From Bacillota bacterium (lineage in GTDB: Bacteria > Bacillota > UBA4882 > UBA8346), in assembly GCA_023402395.1 (NCBI GenBank), contig JAEYGI010000048.1:1-64000 (forward strand): 64,000 nt of DNA. Reading direction: 5' to 3'. The stretch's first letter is position 1, and each line of letters starts with the position of its first letter. Of this stretch, positions 17,206 to 25,707 are shown in pieces. The notes beneath the pieces are model-generated. The model searched no databases. It was not told the DNA's origin and saw nothing but the letters and a program-made list of their open reading frames with translations. A program made the translations under genes and the position numbers.

Positions 17206-17978
17206 ATCTGTTTGGAGTGTATTATCCCGGCCATTCATTCTGGCACGGGCTGGATCCCCGGAGCAAAGTCATCTGGGTGTTGGGAATGATGGTCTGGCTG
17301 TTCCCGGCTGGATTTTGGCCGGTGGTGGGAGCTTTGGCGTTTCTCTGCGGGCTGTACCTGAGTTCCGGGTTGCCGGCGGGGCTGTGGCTGAAAGCGGTGG
17401 CCCAGTTCAAATGGCTGCTGCTCGTGACCTTCTTGCTGAATCTGGTCATTCCGTGGCAGCCTGGGGGGCTGCTGGGAACTCTTGGGGCCAACGGTTTGGC
17501 CGCGTTGCTGGTCGCGCTCAGGCTGGCGGCGCTGTTTGCGGCCGCCGCCTGGCTGACGTTCACGACCCAACCGCAGCGGTTGGTGGACGGCCTCGCCAAG
17601 CTCTTTAAGCCCTTGAACCCCCTGTTGCGGAAGATCGATTTGCCCTTGATCATGAGTCTGGTGCTCCGGTTTATCCCTGAGATCTACCAGGAAAGCGAGA
17701 ACATCATCATGGCCCAGCGGGTCAGGGGAGCCGGAAAGCCGCTGTCGTGGCGGGACGGTTCCTTATGGGTCCGGTGCACGGTGATTCCGCTGTTTGTCGC
17801 CAGTATCCGCAAGTCAGCCCAGACCGCCATCGCCATGGAGGCGCGCGGCTACCGGATCGGGCTGGCGCGGACCGCCATGACCGAATTGAAACTGAAGCCG
17901 GCCGACGTTTTCGTGATGGGAGCAGCGGGATTGATCGTTGCCTTGACAATCTGGCTGGGGTGGGCCCATGGCGGATGA
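17202..17978 (+). CDS. ecfT: energy-coupling factor transporter transmembrane protein EcfT
   Basis: A 258-residue membrane protein with about five or six hydrophobic segments, the scaffold that couples the two ATPases to S components. The coupling-helix motifs with Ala-Arg-Gly cores are present (MAQRVRGAG near residue 170 and AIAMEARGYRIG near residue 210). It overlaps ecfA2 upstream by 4 bp and truA downstream by 11 bp. Confidence 0.92.
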   Translation: MNLFGVYYPGHSFWHGLDPRSKVIWVLGMMVWLFPAGFWPVVGALAFLCGLYLSSGLPAGLWLKAVAQFKWLLLVTFLLNLVIPWQPGGLLGTLGANGLAALLVALRLAALFAAAAWLTFTTQPQRLVDGLAKLFKPLNPLLRKIDLPLIMSLVLRFIPEIYQESENIIMAQRVRGAGKPLSWRDGSLWVRCTVIPLFVASIRKSAQTAIAMEARGYRIGLARTAMTELKLKPADVFVMGAAGLIVALTIWLGWAHGG

Positions 17979-18717
17979 ATCGCGGAATTTGAAATTGATC
18001 GTGGCCTATGACGGGACGGAGTTTGCCGGATTTCAACGCCAGGCCGGCGGGCTTCGCACGGTCCAGGCCGTGCTGGAAGAGAGCATCTGGACCATCAGCG
18101 GCGAAACGGCGCGGCTGACCGGAGCCGGCCGGACCGATGCCGGTGTCCATGCCCGGGGCCAAGTGGTCAATTTTTATACCGCGGCGCGGCTGTCGGCCGA
18201 TGCCTGGCGGCAGGCATTAAACAGCGTGCTGCCCGAGGATGTGCTCGTCCGGTCGGCCGCCGTGGCCGATCCCGAGTTTCATGCCCGTTATTGGGCGAAG
18301 TCCAAAACCTATTCATACCGGATCTACAACGACCGGCTTCGCCCGGTCTTTGAGCGGCGCTATGCCTATCATTATAAACACGGCCTGGAGCCGGACCTGA
18401 TGCGGCAGGCGGCCGCGCTGCTGGCCGGGACCCGCGACTTTCGCAGTTTTCAGGCGGCTGGATCGGCGGTGCGAAACAGCGTCCGGACCGTTCACTGCTG
18501 CCGGGTTGAGACCGACGGGCCGGAGATCGTCATTTCCATCAATGCCGACGGTTTTTTGTATCATATGGTCCGGAACATCGCCGGCACCCTGATCTGGGTC
18601 GGCAACCGTCGCATCGACGCGGCCCGGTTTCAGCAGATCCTGGACTCCGGCGACCGGACACAGGCCGGCCCGACCGCGCCGGCCTGTGGATTGTGTCTGC
18701 AAGAGGTTTTTTATTGA
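17968..18717 (+). CDS. truA: tRNA pseudouridine(38-40) synthase TruA
   Basis: A 249-residue TruA that isomerises uridines 38-40 in tRNA anticodon arms. The catalytic aspartate lies in GAGRTDAGVHARGQVVNF (about residue 55), and YHMVRNIAGTLIWVG is the second signature. ATG 17968 overlaps ecfT by 11 bp. In most Bacillota rplM and rpsI follow truA; here the co-directional run ends and a repeat-rich stretch begins. Confidence 0.96.
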   Translation: MADESRNLKLIVAYDGTEFAGFQRQAGGLRTVQAVLEESIWTISGETARLTGAGRTDAGVHARGQVVNFYTAARLSADAWRQALNSVLPEDVLVRSAAVADPEFHARYWAKSKTYSYRIYNDRLRPVFERRYAYHYKHGLEPDLMRQAAALLAGTRDFRSFQAAGSAVRNSVRTVHCCRVETDGPEIVISINADGFLYHMVRNIAGTLIWVGNRRIDAARFQQILDSGDRTQAGPTAPACGLCLQEVFY

Positions 18718-18806
18718 TTAATGGCTTTTAACAATTAGTTTTTTCAACAATTCCTCCGCTGAAAAACACCCCAGGAACTTTTCCGGAGCTTCCCAACCCC
18801 GGGAGC

Positions 18807-18986
18807 TATATAGGATGAAGTAGATATCTTTACTAAATTTGCATTCGTAAAGCCGAATGCAAATGAATAATCGGAATTTACTTCATCCTATTACAGCTGA
18901 AATAAGTTGAATTAAATTCATTAATTTCCCATCATGGCCGGCATTAAGGACATGATGCATATCAGAAATTTAATTCAACTTATATA
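18807..18986 (+). repeat. composite palindromic intergenic element, full copy 1
   Basis: A 180-bp element with TATATA at both ends. Module 1 (18807-18890) is a long imperfect palindrome bounded by TAGGATGAAGTA and TACTTCATCCTA, with an inner hairpin of TTTGCATTCG and CGAATGCAAA. A palindromic linker TTACAGCTGAA follows. Module 2 (to 18986) is bounded by ATAAGTTGAATTAAATT and AATTTAATTCAACTTAT, with inner CATCATG/CATGATG arms. It starts 90 bp after truA. Related copies lie at 23434-23622, 33021-33112, 35555-35654, 44553-44736 and 45311-45367. It encodes no obvious protein, so MITE-like or REP-like origin is inferred. Confidence 0.85.
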
Positions 18987-18987
18987 G

Positions 18988-19155
18988 CCGGAAACTTTCT
19001 TTCCGAACCGGCCCCTGATGCCAATCATCGATTGCGGCCCAATATCCATCCTGGAAATTTTCTTTCCAGCTCGGCCTGCCGGCCCGGAATTCCCGGAATT
19101 CCAAATTCCAACCATTACTGCCGCTCCGGCGTCTCCGGAGAGCGATTCTCCAAGA
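18988..19155. repeat. 21-bp-phased palindrome array 1
   Basis: Four short palindromes, each with 5-bp arms and a 5-nt spacer: CGGAAA-CTTTC-TTTCCG, CTGGAAA-TTTTC-TTTCCAG, GGAAT-TCCAA-ATTCC and GGAGA-GCGAT-TCTCC. Their centres are at 18997, 19060, 19102 and 19144, so they are 63, 42 and 42 bp apart, all multiples of 21. The array can be read as about eight degenerate 21-bp units. The minus strand is open through it and would give heptads such as RKESFRL and WKENFQD, but no start with a good ribosome binding site is seen. Confidence 0.7.
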
Positions 19156-19267
19156 TAGCTTCACAGGCGCAACCCTATTTCAGTCAATTGGCGCGCCTTT
19201 GTTGTTACCTATATACAGCAATCCAATGAGAAAATGTTCCGGCCGGTGGTACAAAATTGATACGATT

Positions 19268-19296
19268 TTGATACGCCACGGCGCTTAAGATATGAT
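19268..19296 (+). promoter_or_regulatory. predicted sigma-A promoter
   Basis: TTGATA and TATGAT are separated by exactly 17 bp, upstream of the small gene starting at 19359. No operator is evident. Confidence 0.65.
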
Positions 19297-19358
19297 AAGA
19301 TCCGGATTGGGAGGCCACCCGAATTGTCTACATATAAACAATGGAAAGGAAGAGAAGA

Positions 19359-19676
19359 ATGAAAGAATCCAAATCAATCGCGGCGCAACTGACCCGGGCC
19401 GAACTGATGCTGTCCGGCGTCACCGCTCACCTCGAACGGCTCTCCGTCCGGGGAATTGACAGCGATTTCGCTAGTATGCTCAATGGCAAGCACCGCCAGT
19501 TCCAGGAAGCCTACAGCGGCCAAATGGCGCTCAAGGCCCGGCTGATGGAGAAGACCGAGGAACGCCAGGTTCTTCAGGACGAGGTGAACCGGATGGTCAG
19601 CGAAGCCCGGAAACTGGTCAAGATCGAATTGCCGCCGGAGACCTGGCGCGAATTCGGGATCGTGGATGAAAGGTAG
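19359..19676 (+). CDS. small helical protein of unknown function (paralogue 1)
   Basis: A 105-residue, charged, mostly helical protein without signal peptide or membrane segment. I do not recognise the family. It is clearly paralogous to the product at 19895-20206: both share LMLSG near residue 17, a following AHxERLxxRGI, ALKARL in the middle, and a C-terminal ARKLVKIELPxExWxEFGI block. ATG 19359 is preferred to the in-frame ATG 19341 because GGAAAGGAAG lies just upstream of it. A predicted promoter is at 19268-19296. The conserved C-terminal block points to a shared binding surface, which is inference. Confidence 0.75.
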   Translation: MKESKSIAAQLTRAELMLSGVTAHLERLSVRGIDSDFASMLNGKHRQFQEAYSGQMALKARLMEKTEERQVLQDEVNRMVSEARKLVKIELPPETWREFGIVDER

Positions 19677-19682
19677 CTTGTA

Positions 19683-19868
19683 GTTTTTGGCTGGTGGTTC
19701 TTGGTTCTTGGCATTAGGTCTTGGCTTTGGGGTTTATCGTTCGTGATTCTTCTAATCCGCTTGTCCCGGGAGGAGGATGGAAGTTGAGCGGTGGGCCGAC
19801 CGATAACCCAAACCACGCGCCGAACCGCTAGGAACCAAGAACTAACGGCCACCAACCACCACCAACCA
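19683..19868. repeat. low-complexity inverted repeat between the two paralogues
   Basis: The left side is rich in TGGTTCTTGG runs and the right side carries the complementary CCAAGAACTA and CCACCAACCACC runs, so the 200-bp gap between the two paralogous genes can fold back imperfectly. It may mark an insertion or serve as a terminator; the sequence does not decide. Confidence 0.4.
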
Positions 19869-19894
19869 TCGCCAACAGGAGGTGACTCAAAACC

Positions 19895-20206
19895 ATGCAA
19901 CGTTCATTCGCCGAGCACGTCACCGGCAGCCAGTTGATGCTGTCCGGGCTGGCGGCTCATCAGGAGCGGCTGGCCCGGCGGGGGATCAGCCAAACGTTTC
20001 TGGAGGATTATCGCGAGGCCCTGCAAGTGGTCCTGGAGGACGAGGCGGCTCAGGAGGCCTTAAAGGCCAGGCTCCGAGAGCGGACGGCGTCCCTCTACGC
20101 CAAGATCGCCGACCTGGACCGCCAGTACCGCCTAGCCCGGAAGTTGGTCAAAATCGAACTGCCCAGGGAAGGGTGGCTGGAGTTCGGGATCAGGGCCCGG
20201 AGGTGA
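19895..20206 (+). CDS. small helical protein of unknown function (paralogue 2)
   Basis: A 103-residue charged protein, predicted cytosolic and mostly helical, not assigned to a known family. It shares the SQLMLSGLAAHQERLARRGI, EALKARLRERT and RKLVKIELPREGWLEFGI blocks with the product at 19359-19676, so the two arose by duplication. ATG 19895 has an excellent ribosome binding site (AGGAGGTGA, 8 bp upstream), which supports real translation. The next gene is convergent. Confidence 0.78.
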   Translation: MQRSFAEHVTGSQLMLSGLAAHQERLARRGISQTFLEDYREALQVVLEDEAAQEALKARLRERTASLYAKIADLDRQYRLARKLVKIELPREGWLEFGIRARR

Positions 20207-20276
20207 GGGGGTTTTTGTTTTTTGGTTCGGGGCGGGCTCAAACTTACGCCGGATTAAAATCATACCCCTCCCTCAT

Positions 20277-20515
20277 TCCCTCCCCGGTGTTGTCATTTCG
20301 AGGATTCCAGTCAGCGGGGAGGGATGAGTCGCCGGAAACTCGGGTTTCCACTGCGCTGATGCTTCGAAGCGGTCTTTGATCCGGACGGCGTTAGCCCCAA
20401 AATCCGGCTTCCTTTATTTCACTACAAAAATGGGTAAGCGTTTCCAGCGAATCGCCCCTCCCCGCTGAAAATCTTCTACGAAATCGCTACGTCGGGGAGG
20501 GGATGGGGGAGAGGT
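20277..20515. repeat. GC-rich stem-loops between convergent genes
   Basis: Two inverted pairs of CCCTCCCC and GGGGAGGG tracts lie here: the first at about 20277-20323 and the second at about 20452-20508. They sit between convergent genes and may end transcription from both sides. A CGGAAAC/GTTTCC hairpin (20333-20349) lies between them. Similar GCTGGGGAGGG strings recur near 37630 and 37757, so this is a dispersed repeat type. Confidence 0.45.
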
Positions 20516-20523
20516 AACGGCCG

Positions 20524-22152
20524 CTACCCTTGGGCAGCGGCCACTTCGACGATGGGGTCGGACGCGGCTAGGCCGGGGTTGTAAACCTCGTAATTGATCT
20601 CCGGGAAGATGTTGTCCTTCTCCTCTAGTTGCCGGAGATAGCCGGGGTCGATCCGATTATACTTGATCTGTTCATACAAATTGTTGAAACGATGGATATG
20701 GTTTTTGGTCCGTTTCACCGCGTAATTGACCATGGTGCCGGTTTTCATGATGAACGCCCAGTCGCTGCTCTGCAAGAGCAGGAGCTCGCGGGCGGCCTGA
20801 TTCAGGGCGCGCTTCAGATCGCCCTGGGCGCCGGGGAAGCCCGCCGCCAGCTCCACCATGCGGTCGGAGAGCTGGTGCAGGTGGCGGTAGATCCAGTCAT
20901 TGCTGCCTTCCAGCCAGACCTCGTTGTAGCCCTTATAGCCCCAGCTGGACATCGACGGAACCGAAACCTGGTTCCGGGGATACATCTCCAGATAGTCAAT
21001 GGGCGAGAGCAGTTTGACGGTCTTTTGATCGTAAGTGATCTTCCGGATCAGAAAGTCCAGCCACTGCGGGCCCTCAAACCACCAATGCCCGAACAGCTCG
21101 GCATCGTATGGGGAGATGATGATCGGGCGCCGGTCCAGGATCGAGGCTACATACTCGATCTGCTTCTCGCGGTTGAACATGAAGTTCCCGGCGTGCTGCG
21201 CGGCTTTCTCCCGGGCCGCCCAAGGGTTATAAGGCTGCTTGTCAGAGGTCCGGCCGGTGATCCGGTAGTATTTGACGCCGGTGAACGAGCGGATGCCGCT
21301 GTCGGGCAGATGCGGGCGGACGTAATCGTATTCGAGATCAAAGCCGACATCCCGGTAAAATTCGCGGTAATCGTAATCGCCGGGATAGCCCTCATCGGCG
21401 CTCCAGACCTGCTTGGACGACTCCAGATCACGGCCGAAGGCCGCCACCCCGGACGGGCAGTAGATCGGGGCGAATACGCCGTATTTGGGCCGGGGGGAAG
21501 CATTCAGGACCCCATGGGCGTCGGTGAAAAAGAAGCGCAACCCTTCTTTGCGGAGCGCCTCGTCAATGCCGGGCTGATAGCCGCATTCCGGCAGCCAAAT
21601 GCCGCGCGGCGGACGCCCCAGCACCCTGGTGTGGTATTGGGCCGCGATCCGGATCTGGGCGCGGGCCGCCGTTTCGTTGACCATCAACGGCAGAAACCCG
21701 TGCGTGGCCGCGCAGGTGATCAATTCGAGATAGCCCGCGTCCTGCAGTTCCCGGAAAGGAACCGTCAGATCGCAACGGTATTTCTCAGCGAAGAAATAGT
21801 GGCAGAACCGGAAATGTTCCAAATACATCAAAGCTACCTCGTGAAATTGGGGTAGCCAGCGGGTCCGCTCCACTTCTTTCTCCGCCAGTTCAATCAGGTT
21901 CTCGATTTTCTTCAGATAGCGCTGTTGCAGCAGATCGTCCTTGAACATTGACAACAAAGGGGGAGAGAGGCTAAGGGTCAACCGAAAATTGATTCCGTCG
22001 TTGGCCAGTCCCTGAAACACCCGGAGCAACGGAATATAGGTCTCGGTGATCGCCTCATAAAACCAGTTTTCCTCCAAAAACTCCGGAAGCTCCGGATGCC
22101 GCACAAAGGGCAGGTGCGAGTGGAGAATCATTGCCAGATAGCCGCGTTCCAT
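20524..22152 (-). CDS. GH57 1,4-alpha-glucan branching enzyme
   Basis: A 542-residue glycoside hydrolase of family 57 with the branching-enzyme layout (catalytic barrel plus C-terminal helical DUF1957-type region). HSHLPFVRHPE near the N-terminus, the nucleophile Glu189 in WLPECGY and the acid/base Asp350 in SPYDAELFGHWWFEGP are present. It is expected to form alpha-1,6 branches in glycogen-like polymers in the cytosol. ATG 22152 is chosen because AAGGAG is 8 bp away; an upstream GTG overlaps that site. It lies 12 bp behind the DUF4912 gene, so the pair is an operon. A GH57 amylase is the alternative. Confidence 0.88.
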   Translation of the reverse strand: MERGYLAMILHSHLPFVRHPELPEFLEENWFYEAITETYIPLLRVFQGLANDGINFRLTLSLSPPLLSMFKDDLLQQRYLKKIENLIELAEKEVERTRWLPQFHEVALMYLEHFRFCHYFFAEKYRCDLTVPFRELQDAGYLELITCAATHGFLPLMVNETAARAQIRIAAQYHTRVLGRPPRGIWLPECGYQPGIDEALRKEGLRFFFTDAHGVLNASPRPKYGVFAPIYCPSGVAAFGRDLESSKQVWSADEGYPGDYDYREFYRDVGFDLEYDYVRPHLPDSGIRSFTGVKYYRITGRTSDKQPYNPWAAREKAAQHAGNFMFNREKQIEYVASILDRRPIIISPYDAELFGHWWFEGPQWLDFLIRKITYDQKTVKLLSPIDYLEMYPRNQVSVPSMSSWGYKGYNEVWLEGSNDWIYRHLHQLSDRMVELAAGFPGAQGDLKRALNQAARELLLLQSSDWAFIMKTGTMVNYAVKRTKNHIHRFNNLYEQIKYNRIDPGYLRQLEEKDNIFPEINYEVYNPGLAASDPIVEVAAAQG

Positions 22153-22164
22153 GCCAATCACTCC

Positions 22165-23202
22165 TTAATGAGTCTGTTTGGAAACGATGGGGGTGACGGT
22201 GATGGTATCCACCCCATCGGCCGAGTGAGCCGCCACCGGAATGTATTGGGTGCCGTCCGGCAGCGCGAAGCGCATGGTAAACGTGCCGTCCGGGCGGAGA
22301 ACGATCGGTTCGCCCTGGACTGTGACCTGAGCATCCGGTTCCGTAGCGCCGTAAACGATCAGTTCGGTATTGACCACCATCCAGAATTTACGCTCTTTGG
22401 GTTGATATTTGGCTGGACTGGAAAAACTGCTGACTCCGCCGGAGCTGATCTCCTGCTCCAGCCGTTTGATCAGCGATTCCACCAGTTCGGCCGAGCTGTT
22501 GCCGAGGCCGCCGCCAGCCAGGCGATAGAGGCGCTTGAAATCTTCCTCAATGACCATCCATTCGTCGTCGATCACGTCGGAGACGTTGTCGCGCGGCGTG
22601 GTCACCGGGTTGGAGCGGGCAATGGTATAGAAAGCGCCGTTGTCCATGGTAAAGCCTAGATCGACGCAGAACGCGCGGTTCGGGCCCCCGACATGGACAT
22701 ACCAGTTGTTCGAGCCCTGATTGACATCGATATCAAAAAAATAGTTGCTGTTGGCGCCGGTAAAATCGATCCCGGTAATATCATAAACCCGCAGGATTAG
22801 GGAGATCTGATCCCAGTTGCGCAGCCGCGCGATTTGTTCCCTGGTTTCCTGGCTGATACTCCAATAGCTGTATAACCAGTTTGGATCGCGAACCATCAGC
22901 ACGATCTTGGTCACATCGTATTCGTGAGGAATTTGCTGCTCCCGTTGTTCCGCGAAATTGACCCCCAATAAATGCTCGGGCAAGGGCGGCGGCGAAAGGC
23001 TCTCCGTAAAAGTTAGCGTTTTGGCGAGATGGCGAGCTATCTCCGGTTCTTGCTCGGGATTGGCGGAGAACGGCGGATCAAGGAGCACGATATGTTCAAC
23101 GAGATCGTCCCGGGTAAGTTTGGAAACCCCTTTGAGGCCTAGCGATTTGGCGATCTCCAACAGCTGTTGTTTTGTTTTTCCCGCCAATTCCTCTCGGGTC
23201 AT
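22165..23202 (-). CDS. DUF4912 protein with Rho N-terminal-like domain
   Basis: A 345-residue protein. Residues 1-45 (TREELAGKTKQQLLEIAKSL and VSKLTRDDLVEHI) resemble the SAP-like Rho N-terminal fold. Residues about 95-210 match DUF4912 (VRDPNWLYSYWSIS, LRVYDITG, WYVHVGGPNRAFCVDLGF). The C-terminal 60 residues look like a beta-sandwich (VYGATEPDAQVTVQGEPI). Function is unproven. DUF4912 genes often neighbour GH57 enzymes, so a role in storage-glucan metabolism is inferred. ATG 23202 follows a GGGGGAT ribosome binding site. Confidence 0.82.
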   Translation of the reverse strand: MTREELAGKTKQQLLEIAKSLGLKGVSKLTRDDLVEHIVLLDPPFSANPEQEPEIARHLAKTLTFTESLSPPPLPEHLLGVNFAEQREQQIPHEYDVTKIVLMVRDPNWLYSYWSISQETREQIARLRNWDQISLILRVYDITGIDFTGANSNYFFDIDVNQGSNNWYVHVGGPNRAFCVDLGFTMDNGAFYTIARSNPVTTPRDNVSDVIDDEWMVIEEDFKRLYRLAGGGLGNSSAELVESLIKRLEQEISSGGVSSFSSPAKYQPKERKFWMVVNTELIVYGATEPDAQVTVQGEPIVLRPDGTFTMRFALPDGTQYIPVAAHSADGVDTITVTPIVSKQTH

Positions 23203-23330
23203 TAACTATCCCCCTTCCGTATCCATGAAATTCTATATTAATATTGCCGAGTCGCTTTTCTTCTATACCCGGTTTATCCGTAAAGCAGGCAACGTTGCCA
23301 AATTTATTCTGGATAAGGGTGCGCCGCTAC

Positions 23331-23382
23331 TATATATGTCGCAATAAGTTTCTTTGATAAGCGTTGATTATTGCGACATATT
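23331..23382. repeat. short palindromic element with TGTCGCAATA arms (copy 1)
   Basis: TATATA is followed by TATGTCGCAATAA and, after about 20 nt, its exact complement TTATTGCGACATA. A diverged copy lies at 32960-33014. In both places it is followed by module 2 of the composite palindromic element, so the two may move or be copied together. Confidence 0.7.
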
Positions 23383-23433
23383 TTCCTTGAGTCTTTTAGG
23401 CTGTGAATGCTTTACCCAAAACTTTTTTCAACA

Positions 23434-23622
23434 TATATAAGTTGAATTAAATTTCTGATATACATCTATACATCATGTCCCGTAAGCCTTCCATGATGGA
23501 GAAATTAATGAGTTTAATTCAATTTATTACAGCTCTAATCGGATGAAGTAAATTCCGATTTGATTCATTTCATCCGCGTTAAGAATGTAAATTTAGTAAA
23601 GAAATTTACTTCATCCTATATA
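23434..23622 (-). repeat. composite palindromic intergenic element, full copy 2 (reversed)
   Basis: This 189-bp copy is the reverse complement of the copy at 18807-18986. It reads module 2 (TATATAAGTTGAATTAAATT onward), then linker TTACAGCTCTAAT, then module 1 ending CTTCATCCTATATA. The module 1 inner hairpin has decayed. It lies between the divergent DUF4912 and FG-GAP genes. The rest of the gap (23203-23827) shows only the short element at 23331 and a CGGAAAC/GTTTCC hairpin near 23780. Confidence 0.82.
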
Positions 23623-23827
23623 ATATTAACTGCAGCCGCAAGATTTTGGGTAGCTCCGGCGGGAGGAAACCAAAGGATTTGAGCGAATTTAAAAAAGATT
23701 GGACGCCTGTTTGGCATGGGTAATGACGTCCAGGCCGAAAAACCGGTGTCGCATTAAAGCGTCAGAAGTCACCGGACCCCGGAAACTCCCGGTTTCCAAC
23801 TTTTGACCCAAAAAGGGAGTGAGCGCG

Positions 23828-24811
23828 ATGAAGTCCCCCCGCAAGTGGCTAGTATGCGTCGTAATTTTGCTTCTTATGCAGATCGCCGCCGATTTTACCG
23901 AGTATAAACCGGTCTTTCAGGACGACCGGTATTTGATGGAAGGGTTGTTCCAGGCTTTGGAGGCGGATCTGGATCAGGACGGCCGGCCGGAGCTGATCCT
24001 CTCTGGAAAGAATTACATCGGCCGGGAGTTATTCGTGTATTGGCTGGACGGCACCGCCGATTTTAAGCCGGTGGTCCGCTGGCAAAGCCCCAATCTGTTT
24101 GAGGAGCGGAGCATTCTTTGGATCGCCTGCGGCAAATTTAGCGGCGAAAAAAATCAATTGCTGGCGCTAACCGAAACCGCGGGCTATTTATATGAGTTTG
24201 GCGACGGAACCCTGGCTCTGGCCAGACAATTCGCGCATAAACTTCAACCCTTGACCGTTGCCGCCGGCGATATCGATGGCGACGGCCGGAGCGAACTGGT
24301 GATCGGAACCATTGGTAAAATCACCTCCAAGATTTACGATGGAGTGGTGCAAGTCTGGCGGCTGGGCGAGTCCGGGCCCGAATTGGCAGCCCAGACGCAG
24401 GGCACGGTGGGCAATATTCGGGGAATCACCGCCGGCGACCTCGACGGCGACGGATTGGCCGAGATTTTGGTGGAGGAGGGCCTGTCGACCAAGTCCGGCC
24501 GGATTCACCGCTTCCAGTTCAGCGAGAACAAACTGGTGGAGCGCAACGCGCTTAAGAATCCATCCAGCGGGGCGATCTACGGCATGAAAGTCAAAACCAC
24601 CGCCGACGGGCCGCGGCTGTTCACCGCCTCCCACAATGGAAAGCTGAACGTTTTCGCCTTGGACGCAAGCGGCCAATGGACCGTGGACGGTAAGGAACGG
24701 TCGTTCAATTGCAGCTTTGTCGATCTGGACCTGGCCGACCTGAATGGCGACGGCAGTCCGGAATTGATCTTCGCCGGGTATCCGCAACGGTTGTGGATCC
24801 TGTCGAAATAG
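23828..24811 (+). CDS. exported FG-GAP/VCBS repeat protein
   Basis: A 327-residue protein with an N-terminal signal or anchor (KSPRKW followed by LVCVVILLLMQIA). The rest is a beta-propeller-like series with four calcium-binding-type loops: DLDQDGRPELI, DIDGDGRSELV, DLDGDGLAEIL and DLNGDGSPELI. Such FG-GAP repeats occur in cell-surface proteins. The partner is unknown. ATG 23828 is chosen because GGGAG is 8 bp upstream; the in-frame GTG 23819 overlaps it. The EEP gene begins 14 bp downstream and may be cotranscribed. Confidence 0.8.
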   Translation: MKSPRKWLVCVVILLLMQIAADFTEYKPVFQDDRYLMEGLFQALEADLDQDGRPELILSGKNYIGRELFVYWLDGTADFKPVVRWQSPNLFEERSILWIACGKFSGEKNQLLALTETAGYLYEFGDGTLALARQFAHKLQPLTVAAGDIDGDGRSELVIGTIGKITSKIYDGVVQVWRLGESGPELAAQTQGTVGNIRGITAGDLDGDGLAEILVEEGLSTKSGRIHRFQFSENKLVERNALKNPSSGAIYGMKVKTTADGPRLFTASHNGKLNVFALDASGQWTVDGKERSFNCSFVDLDLADLNGDGSPELIFAGYPQRLWILSK

Positions 24812-24825
24812 GACGGAGGAACGCC

Positions 24826-25707
24826 TTGGCCGCGAGCATACTTTGGATGGGAAAGGTAATATATATAATCGGTATCTTGATCACATTGGCCGGTTTCCAG
24901 CGCGGCGCGGCGGCGCTGGCCGAGCCGCCGGAGCAGACCGAGATGGCTGAGATGGTTCCCTTGAAAGTAATGACCCTGAACCTGCACGGCGGGGTCAATT
25001 GGTACGGCCAGTACGATCTGGATTCCATTGTCCGGTTCATCGAAGAGGTCCAGCCGGATCTTATCGGCATGCAGGAGGTTGATCGAGGCTGGTCCAGCGC
25101 GAGCCGGTTTGAGGATATCCCCGGCGAGCTGGCCCGCAGGCTGAAGATGTTCTACGCCTATTCGGCCTCGCTGGAGCGAAACGGCGGCAACTTCGGCAAC
25201 CTGGTGCTCAGCCGCTATCCGATTGTGGCGATCTGGAGCGAACTGCTCCCGGGAGCGCTGGAGCGGCGGAGTTTCGCCTTTGTGCAGGTCTTGGCCCACG
25301 GCGTCCGGGTTAACTTCCTCACGACCCATCTGGGGCTGTCGCTTGAGGACCGGAGGGAGCAGGCCGCCGCGATGCTGCAATTCATCAACCGGGTGAACGG
25401 CCCGCTGATTGTGACCGGCGATTTTAACGGCGGCATCGACGATCCGTCGGTGGCGGTTTTCCGTGAAGGATTAATCGATGTTCAGGGCGTCAGCGCGCTG
25501 GCCGGCCAGGGCACGTTCCGACCGAAGACCGGCCCCATGGGCCCAAGAATCGATTATATTTTCGCCTCTTCGGAGTTTGCACCGGCTGATTTCCGGATTT
25601 TCGACAATTTTATCTCCGATCATTTGCCGCTCGTTGCCCAACTGTTCATGGGGATCAGTCCGCTGCAGATCGCCGGAGAGTCGGTGTATTACCAGAGCGG
25701 GTTTTGA
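24826..25707 (+). CDS. exported endonuclease/exonuclease/phosphatase-family protein
   Basis: A 293-residue EEP-fold enzyme. Catalytic blocks are MTLNLHGG, IGMQEVD, NLVLSRYPI, THLGL, VTGDFN and SDHLPL, so a divalent-metal phosphodiesterase or phosphatase is expected. The N-terminus (VIYIIGILITLAGFQ) looks like a signal peptide, so the enzyme is probably outside the cytoplasm. Substrate is unknown. TTG 24826 has GGAGG 6 bp upstream; ATG 24847 is an alternative. It ends exactly where the convergent polymerase gene ends, leaving no spacer. Confidence 0.8.
   Translation: MAASILWMGKVIYIIGILITLAGFQRGAAALAEPPEQTEMAEMVPLKVMTLNLHGGVNWYGQYDLDSIVRFIEEVQPDLIGMQEVDRGWSSASRFEDIPGELARRLKMFYAYSASLERNGGNFGNLVLSRYPIVAIWSELLPGALERRSFAFVQVLAHGVRVNFLTTHLGLSLEDRREQAAAMLQFINRVNGPLIVTGDFNGGIDDPSVAVFREGLIDVQGVSALAGQGTFRPKTGPMGPRIDYIFASSEFAPADFRIFDNFISDHLPLVAQLFMGISPLQIAGESVYYQSGF

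Noticed and set aside
20629..21855. Long 408-codon plus-strand frame
   Set aside because: It is antisense to the GH57 gene, whose catalytic residues and ribosome binding site are clear; long antisense frames are common in this GC-rich coding sequence.
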